This document shows positions 34,332 to 43,115 of a stretch of DNA of 64,000 nucleotides, piece after piece (position 1 is the stretch's first letter; each line of letters opens with the position of its first letter). Source of the DNA: Arthrobacter sp. MYb229 (lineage in GTDB: Bacteria; Actinomycetota; Actinomycetes; Actinomycetales; Micrococcaceae); contig NZ_PCPS01000002.1 in NCBI RefSeq assembly GCF_002975405.1, forward strand, positions 124,001 through 188,000. Direction: 5' to 3'. Under the pieces are notes generated by a model that was not told where the DNA came from, did not search any database, and saw only the letters and a program-made list of their open reading frames with translations. Both the position numbers and the translations under genes were made by a program.

Positions 34332-34910
34332 CTAGTGATGCAGGCTCGGGCGATAGATGAGCTCTTGCGTCCGGCCATCGAGCAGTCGGGACTCTACGAG
34401 TTCCAGGTCGAAGTCCTCGGCCCCCTCGAAGATCGGTGATTGCCCGGTCAGTCCGGTGAGCACCGGGAAGATGGTGACTTGGATATAGTCGACGAGGCCG
34501 GCTGCCAACAGCGAACGATTCATGGACAGCGAACCGTGAGAGCGCAGCGGCACCAGCGACTCGGCTTTCAGCCGCGGAACTACGGCAAGGGCATCACCGC
34601 GCTCAATGGCCGCGTCGGGCCAGTCCAGCGGGCCGACGAGGGAGTTGGAAATGACGGTGGCAGGCTGCTTGTGCATGGCCTCGCCCCAAGGGTCATCCAC
34701 ATCCGTATATTTCTCCGCCTCGGCCCAGAACTGGGCAAAGAGCCGATAGGTGTTTGCGCCGAAGACCATCCGGCAGGGTGGCGAGTAGTGCTCGAGCCGC
34801 CGAGCGAGCAGCTCCGGGCCCTGTTTGCCCCAGTAGCCGCCCCAATTTCCGGTGGCGCTGCCGAAGCCGTCGAGGCTGGAGAAGATGTCGAAGGTATATG
34901 TCGCTGCCAT
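34332..34910 (-). CDS. dihydrofolate-reductase-like (RibD C-terminal) protein
   Basis: A 192-aa NADPH-type reductase of the RibD_C/DHFR-like family common in actinobacteria: TFDIFSSLDGFGS at the start, RMVFGANTYRLFAQF, then SHGSLSMNRSLLAAGLVDYIQVTIFPVL, which carries the cofactor and substrate loops. GGGGAG lies 5 nt before ATG 34910. Small-molecule target unknown. Single gene. Confidence 0.86.
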   Translation of the reverse strand: MAATYTFDIFSSLDGFGSATGNWGGYWGKQGPELLARRLEHYSPPCRMVFGANTYRLFAQFWAEAEKYTDVDDPWGEAMHKQPATVISNSLVGPLDWPDAAIERGDALAVVPRLKAESLVPLRSHGSLSMNRSLLAAGLVDYIQVTIFPVLTGLTGQSPIFEGAEDFDLELVESRLLDGRTQELIYRPSLHH

Positions 34911-34993
34911 GGGAACTCCCCGTGAAATCGGCGCTAAGTGCACCTCACCTTACGCCTCGCAGGTGCGCGGGGGAACCCAAAGCAGGCATCAAG

Positions 34994-36604
34994 TCAGGCG
35001 TTCTCTGAATGCGCTGCAAGGCTTCGATTGCGCAGCACGTTCTTTTGCACCTTGCCGGTAGAGGTGCGCGGCAGATCCTGCGGGAACACGATGGTGCGTG
35101 GCACTTTAAATCCAGCTAGCCGTTCGCGGGCAAAATTGATCAGGGTCGCCTCGTCCAGGCTCGAACCTGTGGTGCGAATGACATAGGCGACCGGACGCTC
35201 GCCCCATTTGTCGTCGGGGACGCCCACCACCGCAAGATCCAGCACCTGCGGGTGCGCGGCGAGAGCCTGTTCGACCTCAATGGTGGAGATGTTCTCTCCA
35301 CCTGAAATGATGATGTCCTTGGCCCGGTCACGGACCTGGAGGTAGCCGTCCGGGTGCATCACTCCCAGATCGCCGGTATGGAAGTAACCGCCGAAAAAGG
35401 CCTGCTCGGTGGCTGCCTCATCGCGGTAGTAGCCAATCATCACGTTGTTGCCGCGCAAGACGATCTCACCCATGGTTTGCCCATCGGCGGGAACGTCCAC
35501 CATATTCTCGTCGACGATGCGTGCGCTTTCGGCGGTCAGCATGCCCACGCCTTGGCGGGAGAGCATTGCGGCTCGCGTGTCCGCATCCAGTTGATCCCAG
35601 TCATCCTGGTATTCACAGATGGTGTAGGGGCCATAGACCTCGGTGAGCCCATATACATGGACCACCTCGATGCCCAGCTTCTGCAGCTTCGTGATGATTG
35701 CCGGGGACGGCGGGGCGCCGGCGGTGGTGATACGCAGCGGATCGCACAGGGCGTGGGCGCGCGGTGAGTCGGCAATGATCGAGCAGACCGTGGGGGCTCC
35801 GCACAGATGTGTGGCGCAAAGATTCTCAATGGCGTCCCACACCGCATCCTCGCGCACGCCGCGCAAGCACAGGTGCGTGCCACCCGCGGCGGTGACCGCC
35901 CAAGGGGTGCACCAGCCGTTGCAGTGGAACATCGGCAGGGTCCACAGGTAACGGGTCTTTGCGGTGAAGCCTTGGTGATGGGCCTCGCTCAGCGAGTTCA
36001 GGTAGCTGCCGCGGTGCGAGTACAGCACGCCCTTGGGTTTGCCGGTGGTGCCCGAGGTGTAGTTCAACGTGATCGGGGCGCGCTCATCTGCCACCTCGTA
36101 GCTCAGGCGTTCCTCGCCGGCCGCGTCCAGCAGCTCGCAGAGCACCGCGTCCACGGCGACGGTCGGGCGCGTACCGGCGTATTGGTCATCGGTGATCTCG
36201 ATCAACGCTTCCAAGCTCGGAATCTCGGAACGCAGGGTCGAAGTATTTGCCAACAATTCGGTATCGGCGAACAGCAGCTTCGACTCGGAATGATCCATAA
36301 TATAGCGCAGCTCGGGCGCCGACAGGCGGGTGTTCAGTGCGATCAGCACGCCCCCGGCCAGCGGAACCGCGTAGTGGGCCATGAGCATCTCGGGAGTATT
36401 CGGCGCAAGTACCGCGACGCGGTCCCCGGGCGCGATCCGCGCCTTGACGACCTGGGCGAAGCGTTGCACGCGCCGCTCGAATTCGGCGTAGCTGTACCTG
36501 CGGGTCCCGTGGATCACCGCGGTCTTCGACGGGTATACCTCGGCCGAACGCTGCAGGAATCGCAGGGGTGTGAGTTCCGAGTGGTTAGCCTGAGTCATGA
36601 CCAT
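34994..36604 (-). CDS. acyl-CoA synthetase (AMP-binding, fatty-acyl type)
   Basis: A 536-aa ligase that adenylates a carboxylic acid and transfers it to CoA. The P-loop YTSGTTGKPKG is near residue 188, the adenylate motifs VYGLTEVYGP and YFHTGDLG follow, and the C-terminal catalytic Lys lies in RTSTGKVQKN. It resembles medium/long-chain fatty-acyl-CoA or methylmercaptopropionyl-CoA ligases; the acid cannot be fixed from sequence. ATG 36604 has AAGGA 10 nt upstream; ATG 36598 is an alternative. Confidence 0.92.
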   Translation of the reverse strand: MVMTQANHSELTPLRFLQRSAEVYPSKTAVIHGTRRYSYAEFERRVQRFAQVVKARIAPGDRVAVLAPNTPEMLMAHYAVPLAGGVLIALNTRLSAPELRYIMDHSESKLLFADTELLANTSTLRSEIPSLEALIEITDDQYAGTRPTVAVDAVLCELLDAAGEERLSYEVADERAPITLNYTSGTTGKPKGVLYSHRGSYLNSLSEAHHQGFTAKTRYLWTLPMFHCNGWCTPWAVTAAGGTHLCLRGVREDAVWDAIENLCATHLCGAPTVCSIIADSPRAHALCDPLRITTAGAPPSPAIITKLQKLGIEVVHVYGLTEVYGPYTICEYQDDWDQLDADTRAAMLSRQGVGMLTAESARIVDENMVDVPADGQTMGEIVLRGNNVMIGYYRDEAATEQAFFGGYFHTGDLGVMHPDGYLQVRDRAKDIIISGGENISTIEVEQALAAHPQVLDLAVVGVPDDKWGERPVAYVIRTTGSSLDEATLINFARERLAGFKVPRTIVFPQDLPRTSTGKVQKNVLRNRSLAAHSENA

Positions 36605-36743
36605 GTGTGCGATATCCTTCGATTCGTATCCGTGGTTTCCTTCAGCCTGCGCCTGTGAGCTGAAGCACTTGCGACCTTCATGGTGGCATGGACCTCGGGT
36701 TCAATCCAAGAACCGCAGTATCAATTCGTTCAGTGGCCGAAAT

Positions 36744-37865
36744 TCAGCGCCGGGTGGCAGTTCGGTCGATGAGCGTCTCCGGGGAGATGCCGAGAATCCT
36801 GTCGTCACCCTCTTGCGGGGTGCCGCGACCGTCGGTGTTATTCGTCAGCACCCAGAGCTCGCCGGTCTCGCTGACCTTCACGTCCCGCAGGCGCCCATGG
36901 TCACCTACGAGGAACTCGGTGGAATCGTGAGGCGTGCTCAGCTCCACGGTTCGCAGGCGCTCCCCGCGCAGGTTGGCGATGTAGAGGACCCCGTCGTAAA
37001 TGGTGATGCCGCTGGGGCTCGCGGACTGCGTGCTCCATTGCTGGATCGGGTCGCGGTATTCGGGATCTTCCGCAATGCCTTCGTGCGCCGGCCAGCCGTA
37101 GTTGGCTCCGGGCTCAATAATGTTCAATTCATCCCAGCGGTTCTGCCCAAACTCGCTGGCATACATGGTTCCGTCGGGAGCCCAAGCGATACCTTGTGGA
37201 TTGCGATGGCCGAAACTGAATACCGGCGAACCGGGGAAGGGGTTGTCGCCGGGGACCTCGCCCTGAATGGTCAGCCGCAGGATCTTTCCGCCTAAACTTT
37301 CCAGATCTTGAGCCGAGGATTCATTTCCAGCGTCTCCCACGGTCGCGTAGAGCATCGAATCCGGTCCGATGGCTAGACGCCCCCCGTTGTGAATTCCTGC
37401 CGATGGCAATTCGGACAGGATCGTCCGCGGATGACTCAGCGCGAGCGCACCGCTGTCGCCGGAAAGTTCGAATCGCTGGATGCGGTTGCCGTCTTCTGCG
37501 GTGGAGTAGGCGAAAAGGTAGGGCTGTTGAAAGGCCAGCCCAAGCAGTCCGCCTTCGCCACCATGAACTACGTCGTCCAAGCGGATGATTTGCCGGGCAT
37601 TGCCCGCTGAATCTATTTCCACGATCCGCCCCGAATCGCGTTCTGAAACGATCAGCGTATTTTCGGCGAAGACCATGGACCAGGGGGCGGCTAGCTCGGC
37701 TGCGATCCTTCGCGGTTCGGGCGACTTGGTATCGACTGCCCTGCTGCTTGACGTGGCGCCGGGGGAACGCGGTGCTTCGGCGGCGCATCCGGTGAGCATC
37801 GCGGCGCAGGCGAGAATTCCAAGGAAAACCGTGATCTTCGGATTACCAGCTATTCGAGGCCGCAT
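36744..37865 (-). CDS. PQQ-type glucose/sorbosone dehydrogenase-like lipoprotein
   Basis: A 373-aa secreted lipoprotein: signal peptide with lipobox LTGC (Cys near residue 27), then a six-bladed beta-propeller of the glucose/sorbosone dehydrogenase family (AAPWSMVFAE, GGEGGLLGLAF, GIHNGGRLAIGPDSMLY, FGHRNPQGIAW, NRWDELNIIEPGANYGWPAHEG). Such proteins oxidise sugars outside the cell with PQQ, although the window has no PQQ genes. Single gene, with no obvious functional partner beside it. Confidence 0.88.
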   Translation of the reverse strand: MRPRIAGNPKITVFLGILACAAMLTGCAAEAPRSPGATSSSRAVDTKSPEPRRIAAELAAPWSMVFAENTLIVSERDSGRIVEIDSAGNARQIIRLDDVVHGGEGGLLGLAFQQPYLFAYSTAEDGNRIQRFELSGDSGALALSHPRTILSELPSAGIHNGGRLAIGPDSMLYATVGDAGNESSAQDLESLGGKILRLTIQGEVPGDNPFPGSPVFSFGHRNPQGIAWAPDGTMYASEFGQNRWDELNIIEPGANYGWPAHEGIAEDPEYRDPIQQWSTQSASPSGITIYDGVLYIANLRGERLRTVELSTPHDSTEFLVGDHGRLRDVKVSETGELWVLTNNTDGRGTPQEGDDRILGISPETLIDRTATRR

Positions 37866-38059
37866 GGTTTCAGGCTAGCAAGATCCGTTCGCTATGCAAG
37901 AGGCTGGGCGCTTCGTATCGCAGCGAAGGGGAGCGGTATCAGCGGGCCGCGCAGCCGCATCCGAACCCTCCTGTGATTGAATAAATTTCCGATGGACCCT
38001 CGAATACTTGTGGCTCATCGAATTTTGGGTTGAATATTTCGATTTGCGAAGCAATTTGT
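37866..38059. other. gene-free stretch before the riboswitch promoter
   Basis: No coding signal, repeat or structure was seen in this AT-richer stretch between the divergent dehydrogenase gene and the riboswitch. It presumably holds the promoter of the dehydrogenase gene. Confidence 0.4.
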
Positions 38060-38089
38060 TTGACGCGCGGGAGCTTAGGCCAATATCGT
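38060..38089 (+). promoter_or_regulatory. promoter of the SAM-riboswitch transcript
   Basis: TTGACG (38060-38065) and TATCGT (38084-38089) are spaced by 18 nt. The start point they predict, about 38096, coincides with the first stem of the riboswitch, which supports both calls. Confidence 0.6.
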
Positions 38090-38097
38090 TTTAATCA

Positions 38098-38215
38098 GAA
38101 TCATGAGCGTCAGCTAAAGGCCCTGGCTAGCTGGCCGGCAACCCTCTATACGGTAGCGGGGTGCTCCAGGTGAAGATTCGGTGTCGCGCAACACCGCACG
38201 ATACAAGTACCGCAC
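38098..38215 (+). ncRNA. SAM riboswitch (SAM-I/IV superfamily, SAM-IV-like)
   Basis: The core reads ATGAGCG, then GCTAAAGGCCCTGGCTAGC, GGCCGGCAACCCTC, CGGGGTGCTCCAGGTGAAGA, closely matching the actinobacterial SAM-IV/SAM-I-IV consensus. GAATC (38098-38102) with GATTC (38175-38179) forms the closing stem, and CCTGG with CCAGG an inner one. A GGTGT/ACACC hairpin follows at 38180-38195. Binding of S-adenosylmethionine should lower expression of the flavin reductase gene 107 nt downstream. Confidence 0.85.
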
Positions 38216-38321
38216 ATCGAGGCGTTAAACCTTCGACGGCGGGTAAGAGCAAGTCAAAGCTGCTTTAGCCTGCCGCCGACCGTCGCCGTACCGGTGGGCA
38301 TGAAGCAAAGGAAGTCAAGGC

Positions 38322-38822
38322 ATGTCTTTGAATCAAGAACTTGACGCACTGACGCTGCGCAAGGTTTTCGCCCAGCACCCATCGGGAATTGCCACTCTGT
38401 GCGCCGAAGTCAACGGGGAAAAGACGGGAATCGTCGCCTCCTCATTCACCGTAGGGGTTTCCTTGGAACCGGCGTTGGTGATGTTTGCCGTGCAGAAAAC
38501 CTCGAACACTTGGCCGAAGCTGCGGGACGCAAATCGAATCGGCGTTTCGGTGCTCAGCGAGCGCAATGAAGGGGTCTGCAGGCAGATCGCTTCCAAGAGC
38601 GGAGATCGATTCCGCGGTGTGGACACCCACACCAGCGACGACGGCTCGTTGTTCATCCATGACTCAACGCTGTGGCTCGACACGACGATCTACAGTGAGG
38701 TTGAGGCCGGAGACCATTGGGTCATCCTGTTGCAGGTCCATGGCCATAAGGTCGCCGAGCATTCACCGTCGATTTTCCATGATTCACGATTTCACTCGTT
38801 ACCAGTCCCGGAACTCGTCTAA
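38322..38822 (+). CDS. flavin reductase family protein
   Basis: A 166-aa FMN-binding protein of the flavin-reductase-like split-barrel type (VFAQHPSGIATLCAE, GIVASSFTVGVSLEPALVMFAV, WPKLRDANRIGVSVLSE). Such reductases feed FMNH2 to two-component monooxygenases. Control by a SAM riboswitch suggests a role in sulfur or methionine supply, for example use of organosulfur compounds, but no monooxygenase lies beside it. GGAAG precedes the ATG at 38322. Confidence 0.87.
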   Translation: MSLNQELDALTLRKVFAQHPSGIATLCAEVNGEKTGIVASSFTVGVSLEPALVMFAVQKTSNTWPKLRDANRIGVSVLSERNEGVCRQIASKSGDRFRGVDTHTSDDGSLFIHDSTLWLDTTIYSEVEAGDHWVILLQVHGHKVAEHSPSIFHDSRFHSLPVPELV

Positions 38823-38956
38823 ATAGTTGTCTTCGCTTCGCGCCACCTGTCATTTTCGCTGACAAGTGGCGCGCAGTCGTTTAACTGGCCCGGCGAGCTT
38901 GGACCGCGCGGGCGCGTTAAGTTCATATGACCGCAGAGGGGTGCTCTGCATCGAAT

Positions 38957-39370
38957 TGTGGATTACTCGCCTCGAAGTTACGTTTCAGTAGCTTTTTGGA
39001 GCGGTGACTACCGCGTTCTTCACGAAGATTCTTTCCACAAAACTATCCACACCTCTGTGGATGGTACGTTGATAAGTCGATGAAGCGGGTTGAAAACACC
39101 GGAATCCCGCGAGATATGCTGTGGATAACGTCATTTGCGAAGGTTGACTCTACAAAGAAATTAACTTTCTATCCACAGGTGTGCAAACAACAAACTCCAA
39201 GTCAGATAGTCATTAGCGCAACTTAAGTGGGGTAATCCACAAGCTTCTCCCCAAGTCGCACACAGGGTCATCCACAGCTAGAGGGGGATTATCCACAGAT
39301 CTTGTGGATAACAGAGTTTGCGGCTATGGATAAGAGACCTACTGTTGGCTTTGGGACTGATATATCCACA
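38957..39370. repeat. array of DnaA-box-like 9-mers upstream of dnaB
   Basis: Three exact TTATCCACA boxes (39120-39128 and 39303-39311 on minus, 39289-39297 on plus) and about eight boxes with one or two changes (38957-38965, 39031-39039, 39043-39051, 39056-39064, 39169-39177, 39233-39241, 39268-39276, 39325-39333, 39362-39370) lie in 414 bp, in both directions, with AT-rich stretches between (AAAGAAATTAACTTTCT). No ORF with a convincing start fills 38823-39461. This resembles an origin or DnaA-titration region more than a simple promoter. Confidence 0.7.
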
Positions 39371-39461
39371 GGTACCGCCGACACGATAACGTCGGTTGGC
39401 GGTGACATGCTTGAGTGTTGCCATCATGGCACAAGGGTATTTCCCAGAGGGTCAATAGGGG

Positions 39462-40832
39462 ATGGAAGTGTCAGTTATGAGCGCGGAGCCGGTCTACGAG
39501 AGTCAGGGTTCGGAAGCGGGTCGCACCCCGCCACAGGATATTCCTGCCGAAATGTCGGTTCTTGGCGGCATGATGCTGTCGAAGGATGCGATCGCCGACG
39601 TGGTCGAGGCGCTGCGCGGAACAGATTTCTATCGCCCGGCCCATGAATCCATTTTTGACGCAATCATCGATCTCTACGGACGAGGCGAACCAGCCGATGC
39701 CGTGACGGTCTCCGATCTGCTCACCAAGCGCAGCGAGATCGCCCGCGTGGGTGGCGCCGCCTATCTGCACAACCTCATCCAGCAGGTGCCCACCGCCGCG
39801 AACGCCGGCTACTACGCCGAAATCGTGCGCGAACGCGCCGTATTGCGCCGCCTGGTCGATGCCGGGACCCGGATCGTCCAGATGGGCTATTCGCCCGATG
39901 GTGAGGTTGACGCGATCGTCAACGAGGCGCAGGCCGAGGTGTACAAGGTCGCCGAGAACCGCAACAGCGAAGACTACGTGCGCCTGAGCGACATCATCGA
40001 GGGAACCGTCGATGAGATCGAGAATGCGGCGAACGCCGGCGACGGAATTACCGGCGTGCCAACCGGGTTCTACGAATTCGACGAACTGACCCAGGGGTTG
40101 AAGGGTGGTCAGATGATCATCATCGCCGCCCGCCCCGCAGTGGGTAAGTCGACCTTCGCCCTGGACTTCGCCCGTTCCGCGGCAATTAAGAACAACATGG
40201 CCACCGTCTTCTTCTCGCTGGAAATGGGCCGCAACGAAATTGCGATGCGCCTGCTCTCGGCAGAAGCATCCATCCAGCTGCAGGATCTGCGCAAGGGTTC
40301 GGTGGAAGACGCACAATGGACGAAGATTGCGACCACGATGGGTCGCTTGAACGAAGCTCCGCTGTTCATCGACGATTCGCCGAATATGTCCATGATGGAA
40401 ATCCGCGCCAAGTGCCGACGGCTGAAGCAGCGCAACGAGCTGCGCATGATCATCCTCGACTACCTGCAGCTGATGAGCTCGGGCAAGCGCGTGGAATCGC
40501 GCCAGCAGGAAGTGTCCGAGTTCTCGCGTAACCTCAAGCTGCTGGCCAAGGAACTCGACGTTCCGCTGGTTGCCCTCTCGCAGCTGAACCGTGGTTCCGA
40601 GCAGCGCACCGACAAGAAACCAATGATCTCGGACCTTCGTGAATCGGGATCGATCGAGCAGGACGCCGATATGGTAATCCTGCTGCACCGTGACGATGTC
40701 TACGACAAGGAAAACCGTCCGGGTGAAGCCGACGTGATCATCGCAAAGCACCGTGCCGGCCCCACCAAGACCATCACCGTGGCGTTCCAGGGCCACTATT
40801 CGCGCTTCAGCAACATGCAGAACGACGGCTAG
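39462..40832 (+). CDS. dnaB: replicative DNA helicase DnaB
   Basis: The hexameric fork helicase, 456 aa. The N-terminal domain (PPQDIPAEMSVLGGMMLSKDA) is followed by a RecA-like domain with Walker A (ARPAVGKST, near residue 225), Walker B (MIILDYLQLM) and SQLNRGSEQRTDKKP. No intein interrupts it, unlike some actinobacterial dnaB genes. The start may be ATG 39462 or ATG 39477 (MSAEPVYES). The upstream region is packed with DnaA-box-like sequences. Confidence 0.96.
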   Translation: MEVSVMSAEPVYESQGSEAGRTPPQDIPAEMSVLGGMMLSKDAIADVVEALRGTDFYRPAHESIFDAIIDLYGRGEPADAVTVSDLLTKRSEIARVGGAAYLHNLIQQVPTAANAGYYAEIVRERAVLRRLVDAGTRIVQMGYSPDGEVDAIVNEAQAEVYKVAENRNSEDYVRLSDIIEGTVDEIENAANAGDGITGVPTGFYEFDELTQGLKGGQMIIIAARPAVGKSTFALDFARSAAIKNNMATVFFSLEMGRNEIAMRLLSAEASIQLQDLRKGSVEDAQWTKIATTMGRLNEAPLFIDDSPNMSMMEIRAKCRRLKQRNELRMIILDYLQLMSSGKRVESRQQEVSEFSRNLKLLAKELDVPLVALSQLNRGSEQRTDKKPMISDLRESGSIEQDADMVILLHRDDVYDKENRPGEADVIIAKHRAGPTKTITVAFQGHYSRFSNMQNDG

Positions 40833-40857
40833 CCTGCCGAGGCAGGCCTACGGCACA

Positions 40858-40898
40858 GGGCAGGGTCCAGGAATCCGCAAGATTTCTTGGCCCTGCCC
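40858..40898 (+). terminator. terminator after dnaB
   Basis: GGGCAGGG (40858-40865) and CCCTGCCC (40891-40898) close a stem extended by CCA(A)G pairing and GAATC/GATTTC around a small loop. A second, smaller hairpin (GCCTGCC/GGCAGGC) lies just before it, immediately after the dnaB stop. Confidence 0.72.
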
Positions 40899-40988
40899 CT
40901 TGGTTCAGCTGCGTTCTCCGTGCATCGCTGCGTGCCGATGATAGTGCTGAAAGCGCCGTCCATTCGCGCCGCGCGTGGGGCTGGCTGC

Positions 40989-41099
40989 CTAGAAAAGGCC
41001 AAGGACACCGCTGGAGAGTATCCCGGTAGCTCCCACCATCAGCGCTAGGCAGAGCGCGGTGATCTTGACCAGTCGGCGACGCGTATCTTCGTTAAGCAT
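40989..41099 (-). CDS. 36-aa putative membrane micro-protein
   Basis: A short frame beginning MLNEDTRRRLVKITALCLAL and continuing as MVGATGILSSGVLGLF. A charged N-terminus followed by one hydrophobic helix that runs to the end is the pattern of a single-pass micro-protein. The ribosome-binding site is weak. It lies divergent from the MFS gene (87 nt apart). Family not recognised; coding status uncertain. Confidence 0.45.
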   Translation of the reverse strand: MLNEDTRRRLVKITALCLALMVGATGILSSGVLGLF

Positions 41100-41185
41100 G
41101 GGTTCAGCTTACAAAGCCATGCGGTGCATCCACTAACCATCGGTGCCGAATCGGCGTCCGAGAAGTTCAATGAAAGAATGGCCGC

Positions 41186-42574
41186 ATGCCATCACCACGT
41201 GACTCTGCGGTAGATTCCGCAACGGTTGAGTCGATCTATGCCGCCAAATATTTGGCGACCACCCTGGGCATGTTCGTCCTGGTCTTCTTGGTGGGTTTCG
41301 AAGCGTTGGCGGTTTCCACGATCATGCCGCTGGTCAGTGAGCTGCTCGATGGACAGAAGTACTTCGCGCTGGCCTTTGCCGCACCGATTGCCAGCGCGAT
41401 GCTTGGCATGGTTGCTGCGGGAGAGGTTTCGGACCGAAGAGGCCCGAAGATTCCGCTGTACGCTTCCGTGGCTATTTTTGCCGGCGGCCTGCTTATCTGC
41501 GGCACCGCGGCGGATATGCAGGTGCTGATCCTCGGAAGAATTTTGCAAGGCATCGGTGGCGGCGCCGTGACCGTGGCAATCTTTGTGCTGATCGCTCGGG
41601 CATATCCGGCAAAATTGCACAGCAAAATTTTCGCACTTTTCGCCGCCGCCGGGGTGATCCCGGCGTTGCTCGGACCGTGGATTGCGGGCCTGATCGCCAC
41701 ATACCTCGGTTGGCGTTGGGTATTCCTTGGGGTGCTGATCTTCATCGCCTTCGCGATCGTGGCGGTCATCCCGACCCTGCATCGCATGGATTCTGCACGC
41801 GATGCAACCCTCGGTCCGGTCTCCATCAAGCGGCTACTGCTCGCGGGGTTCACCGGGGCTTCGGTGATCGCCATGAACCTGCTTGGGCTCATGGACAATG
41901 GGTGGCCCTCCGTCGTCGCCCTGCTGTCAGCGTTGGCGCTCGCCCTGTTGGCGATCCGGCCGCTGCTGCCCGTAGGGACCTTCAGCGCCCGGCGTGGAAT
42001 GCCAGCCACGGTGCTGACCCGATCGCTGGTGGCTGGAGCATTTTTCGGCACAGAGGTCTACCTGCCGTATTTGCTGCGCGAAGACTATTTTCTGCCTCCG
42101 GACCGCGCGGGTCTGGTGCTCACCGCCTCCGCATTGTCCTGGGCCCTGGGCTCGTGGCTGCAGGGGAAAGCCGGTGAACGTTTAAGCAATTCCGCATGCA
42201 TCGGAATCGGCGCCCTGGCCGGGGCGTTCGCCATCTCCACCGCGCTTTATGCCGCGTTGTTCCACCCGTCGGTGGCCATCATCGTGGTTGGTTGGGCGAT
42301 AGGCGGATTTGGAATGGGAATGATCTTCCCACGCCAAAACGTGAATATGCTGGCCCTCTCCGGCAAGCAGGAACAAGGGTTCAACTCCTCGGCGATGACC
42401 ATGGCGGATGCGCTGGGCAACGCGGGAGTGACCGCGCTTGGCGGGGTCATCTTCGCCACGGTGGCAGTGGGGCTGGGCTTCGCCGCGGTCTTTGCCTTCT
42501 CGTTGTTCCTGATCATCGTACTGCTGGTCGTTACGCCGCGGATCGAATCCCCGGCGGCGGCTGGCCCTAAGTAG
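41186..42574 (+). CDS. MFS transporter
   Basis: A 462-aa major facilitator with 12-14 membrane helices. The loop 2-3 motif A is present (GEVSDRRGPKIPLY) and helix 4 has GRILQGIGGGAVTVAIFVL, both seen in drug:proton antiporters. A hydrophilic N-terminus of 20 residues precedes helix 1. The substrate is unknown. The HHH gene follows after 9 nt. Confidence 0.9.
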   Translation: MPSPRDSAVDSATVESIYAAKYLATTLGMFVLVFLVGFEALAVSTIMPLVSELLDGQKYFALAFAAPIASAMLGMVAAGEVSDRRGPKIPLYASVAIFAGGLLICGTAADMQVLILGRILQGIGGGAVTVAIFVLIARAYPAKLHSKIFALFAAAGVIPALLGPWIAGLIATYLGWRWVFLGVLIFIAFAIVAVIPTLHRMDSARDATLGPVSIKRLLLAGFTGASVIAMNLLGLMDNGWPSVVALLSALALALLAIRPLLPVGTFSARRGMPATVLTRSLVAGAFFGTEVYLPYLLREDYFLPPDRAGLVLTASALSWALGSWLQGKAGERLSNSACIGIGALAGAFAISTALYAALFHPSVAIIVVGWAIGGFGMGMIFPRQNVNMLALSGKQEQGFNSSAMTMADALGNAGVTALGGVIFATVAVGLGFAAVFAFSLFLIIVLLVVTPRIESPAAAGPK

Positions 42575-42583
42575 CCCAGGCGT

Positions 42584-42772
42584 ATGGAAACTGAGCTCCC
42601 AGCCATCGGCGCACCGGCCACCAGGGCGCTGCTAAGCGCTGGTATCACGAGCCTCGAACAAGCGGGCGAAACCGGCGAGAAAGCGCTGCTTCGGTTGCAT
42701 GGCGTCGGACCAAAAGCGCTGCGCATCCTCCGTGAAGCCCTGGACAAGCAGGGTCTTGAGCTGCGCAGCTAG
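42584..42772 (+). CDS. small helix-hairpin-helix protein
   Basis: A 62-aa protein consisting of one helix-hairpin-helix DNA-binding unit: LPAIGAPATRALLSAGI then LLRLHGVGPKALRILREAL. This resembles the RNA polymerase alpha C-terminal domain and other HhH2 minimal proteins. It follows the MFS gene by 9 nt, and its stop overlaps that of the convergent GNAT gene by 4 bp. Target unknown. Confidence 0.8.
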   Translation: METELPAIGAPATRALLSAGITSLEQAGETGEKALLRLHGVGPKALRILREALDKQGLELRS

Positions 42773-43101
42773 GCGCGTGGCAGGACTTTCAGGTGCTCTG
42801 GGGTCGTCGCGACGAGGTGTGGCTGGTATTCGGCGTGCTTAGCGACATAGGCCTTGACGTACGGGCAAACTGCCACGATCTTGGCTCCACCGGCGATGGT
42901 GTTGTCCAACGCGAATTTCACCAGCACACTGGCCAGTCCTTGTCCGCCGTATTCTTCGTCCACGGTCGTGTGGAAAAAGATCCGCTCGGTGCCAGCGGAA
43001 CCGGTGAATTCTCGAAAGTGGGTTGCGCCAATGACCTTTCCATCATCGTCCAGTGCATATCGCCGACGTTCGGGCAGGAAAACAGGGGTGATTTCGCTCA
43101 T
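42769..43101 (-). CDS. GNAT-fold N-acetyltransferase (YjdJ-like)
   Basis: A 110-aa small acetyltransferase with HTTVDEEYGGQGLASVLVKFAL as the acetyl-CoA loop and helix, and AVCPYVKAYVAKHAEY at the end, the pattern of the short YjdJ-type GNAT proteins. Acceptor unknown. It follows the pirin gene by 14 nt on the same strand, and its 3' end overlaps the HHH gene. Confidence 0.87.
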   Translation of the reverse strand: MSEITPVFLPERRRYALDDDGKVIGATHFREFTGSAGTERIFFHTTVDEEYGGQGLASVLVKFALDNTIAGGAKIVAVCPYVKAYVAKHAEYQPHLVATTPEHLKVLPRA

Positions 43102-43115
43102 TTGGTGGCCGCTTT

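Noticed and set aside
39471-40796. 441-codon frame antisense to dnaB
   Set aside because: The composition reflects the complement of dnaB codons, with no domain; dnaB on the plus strand is certain.
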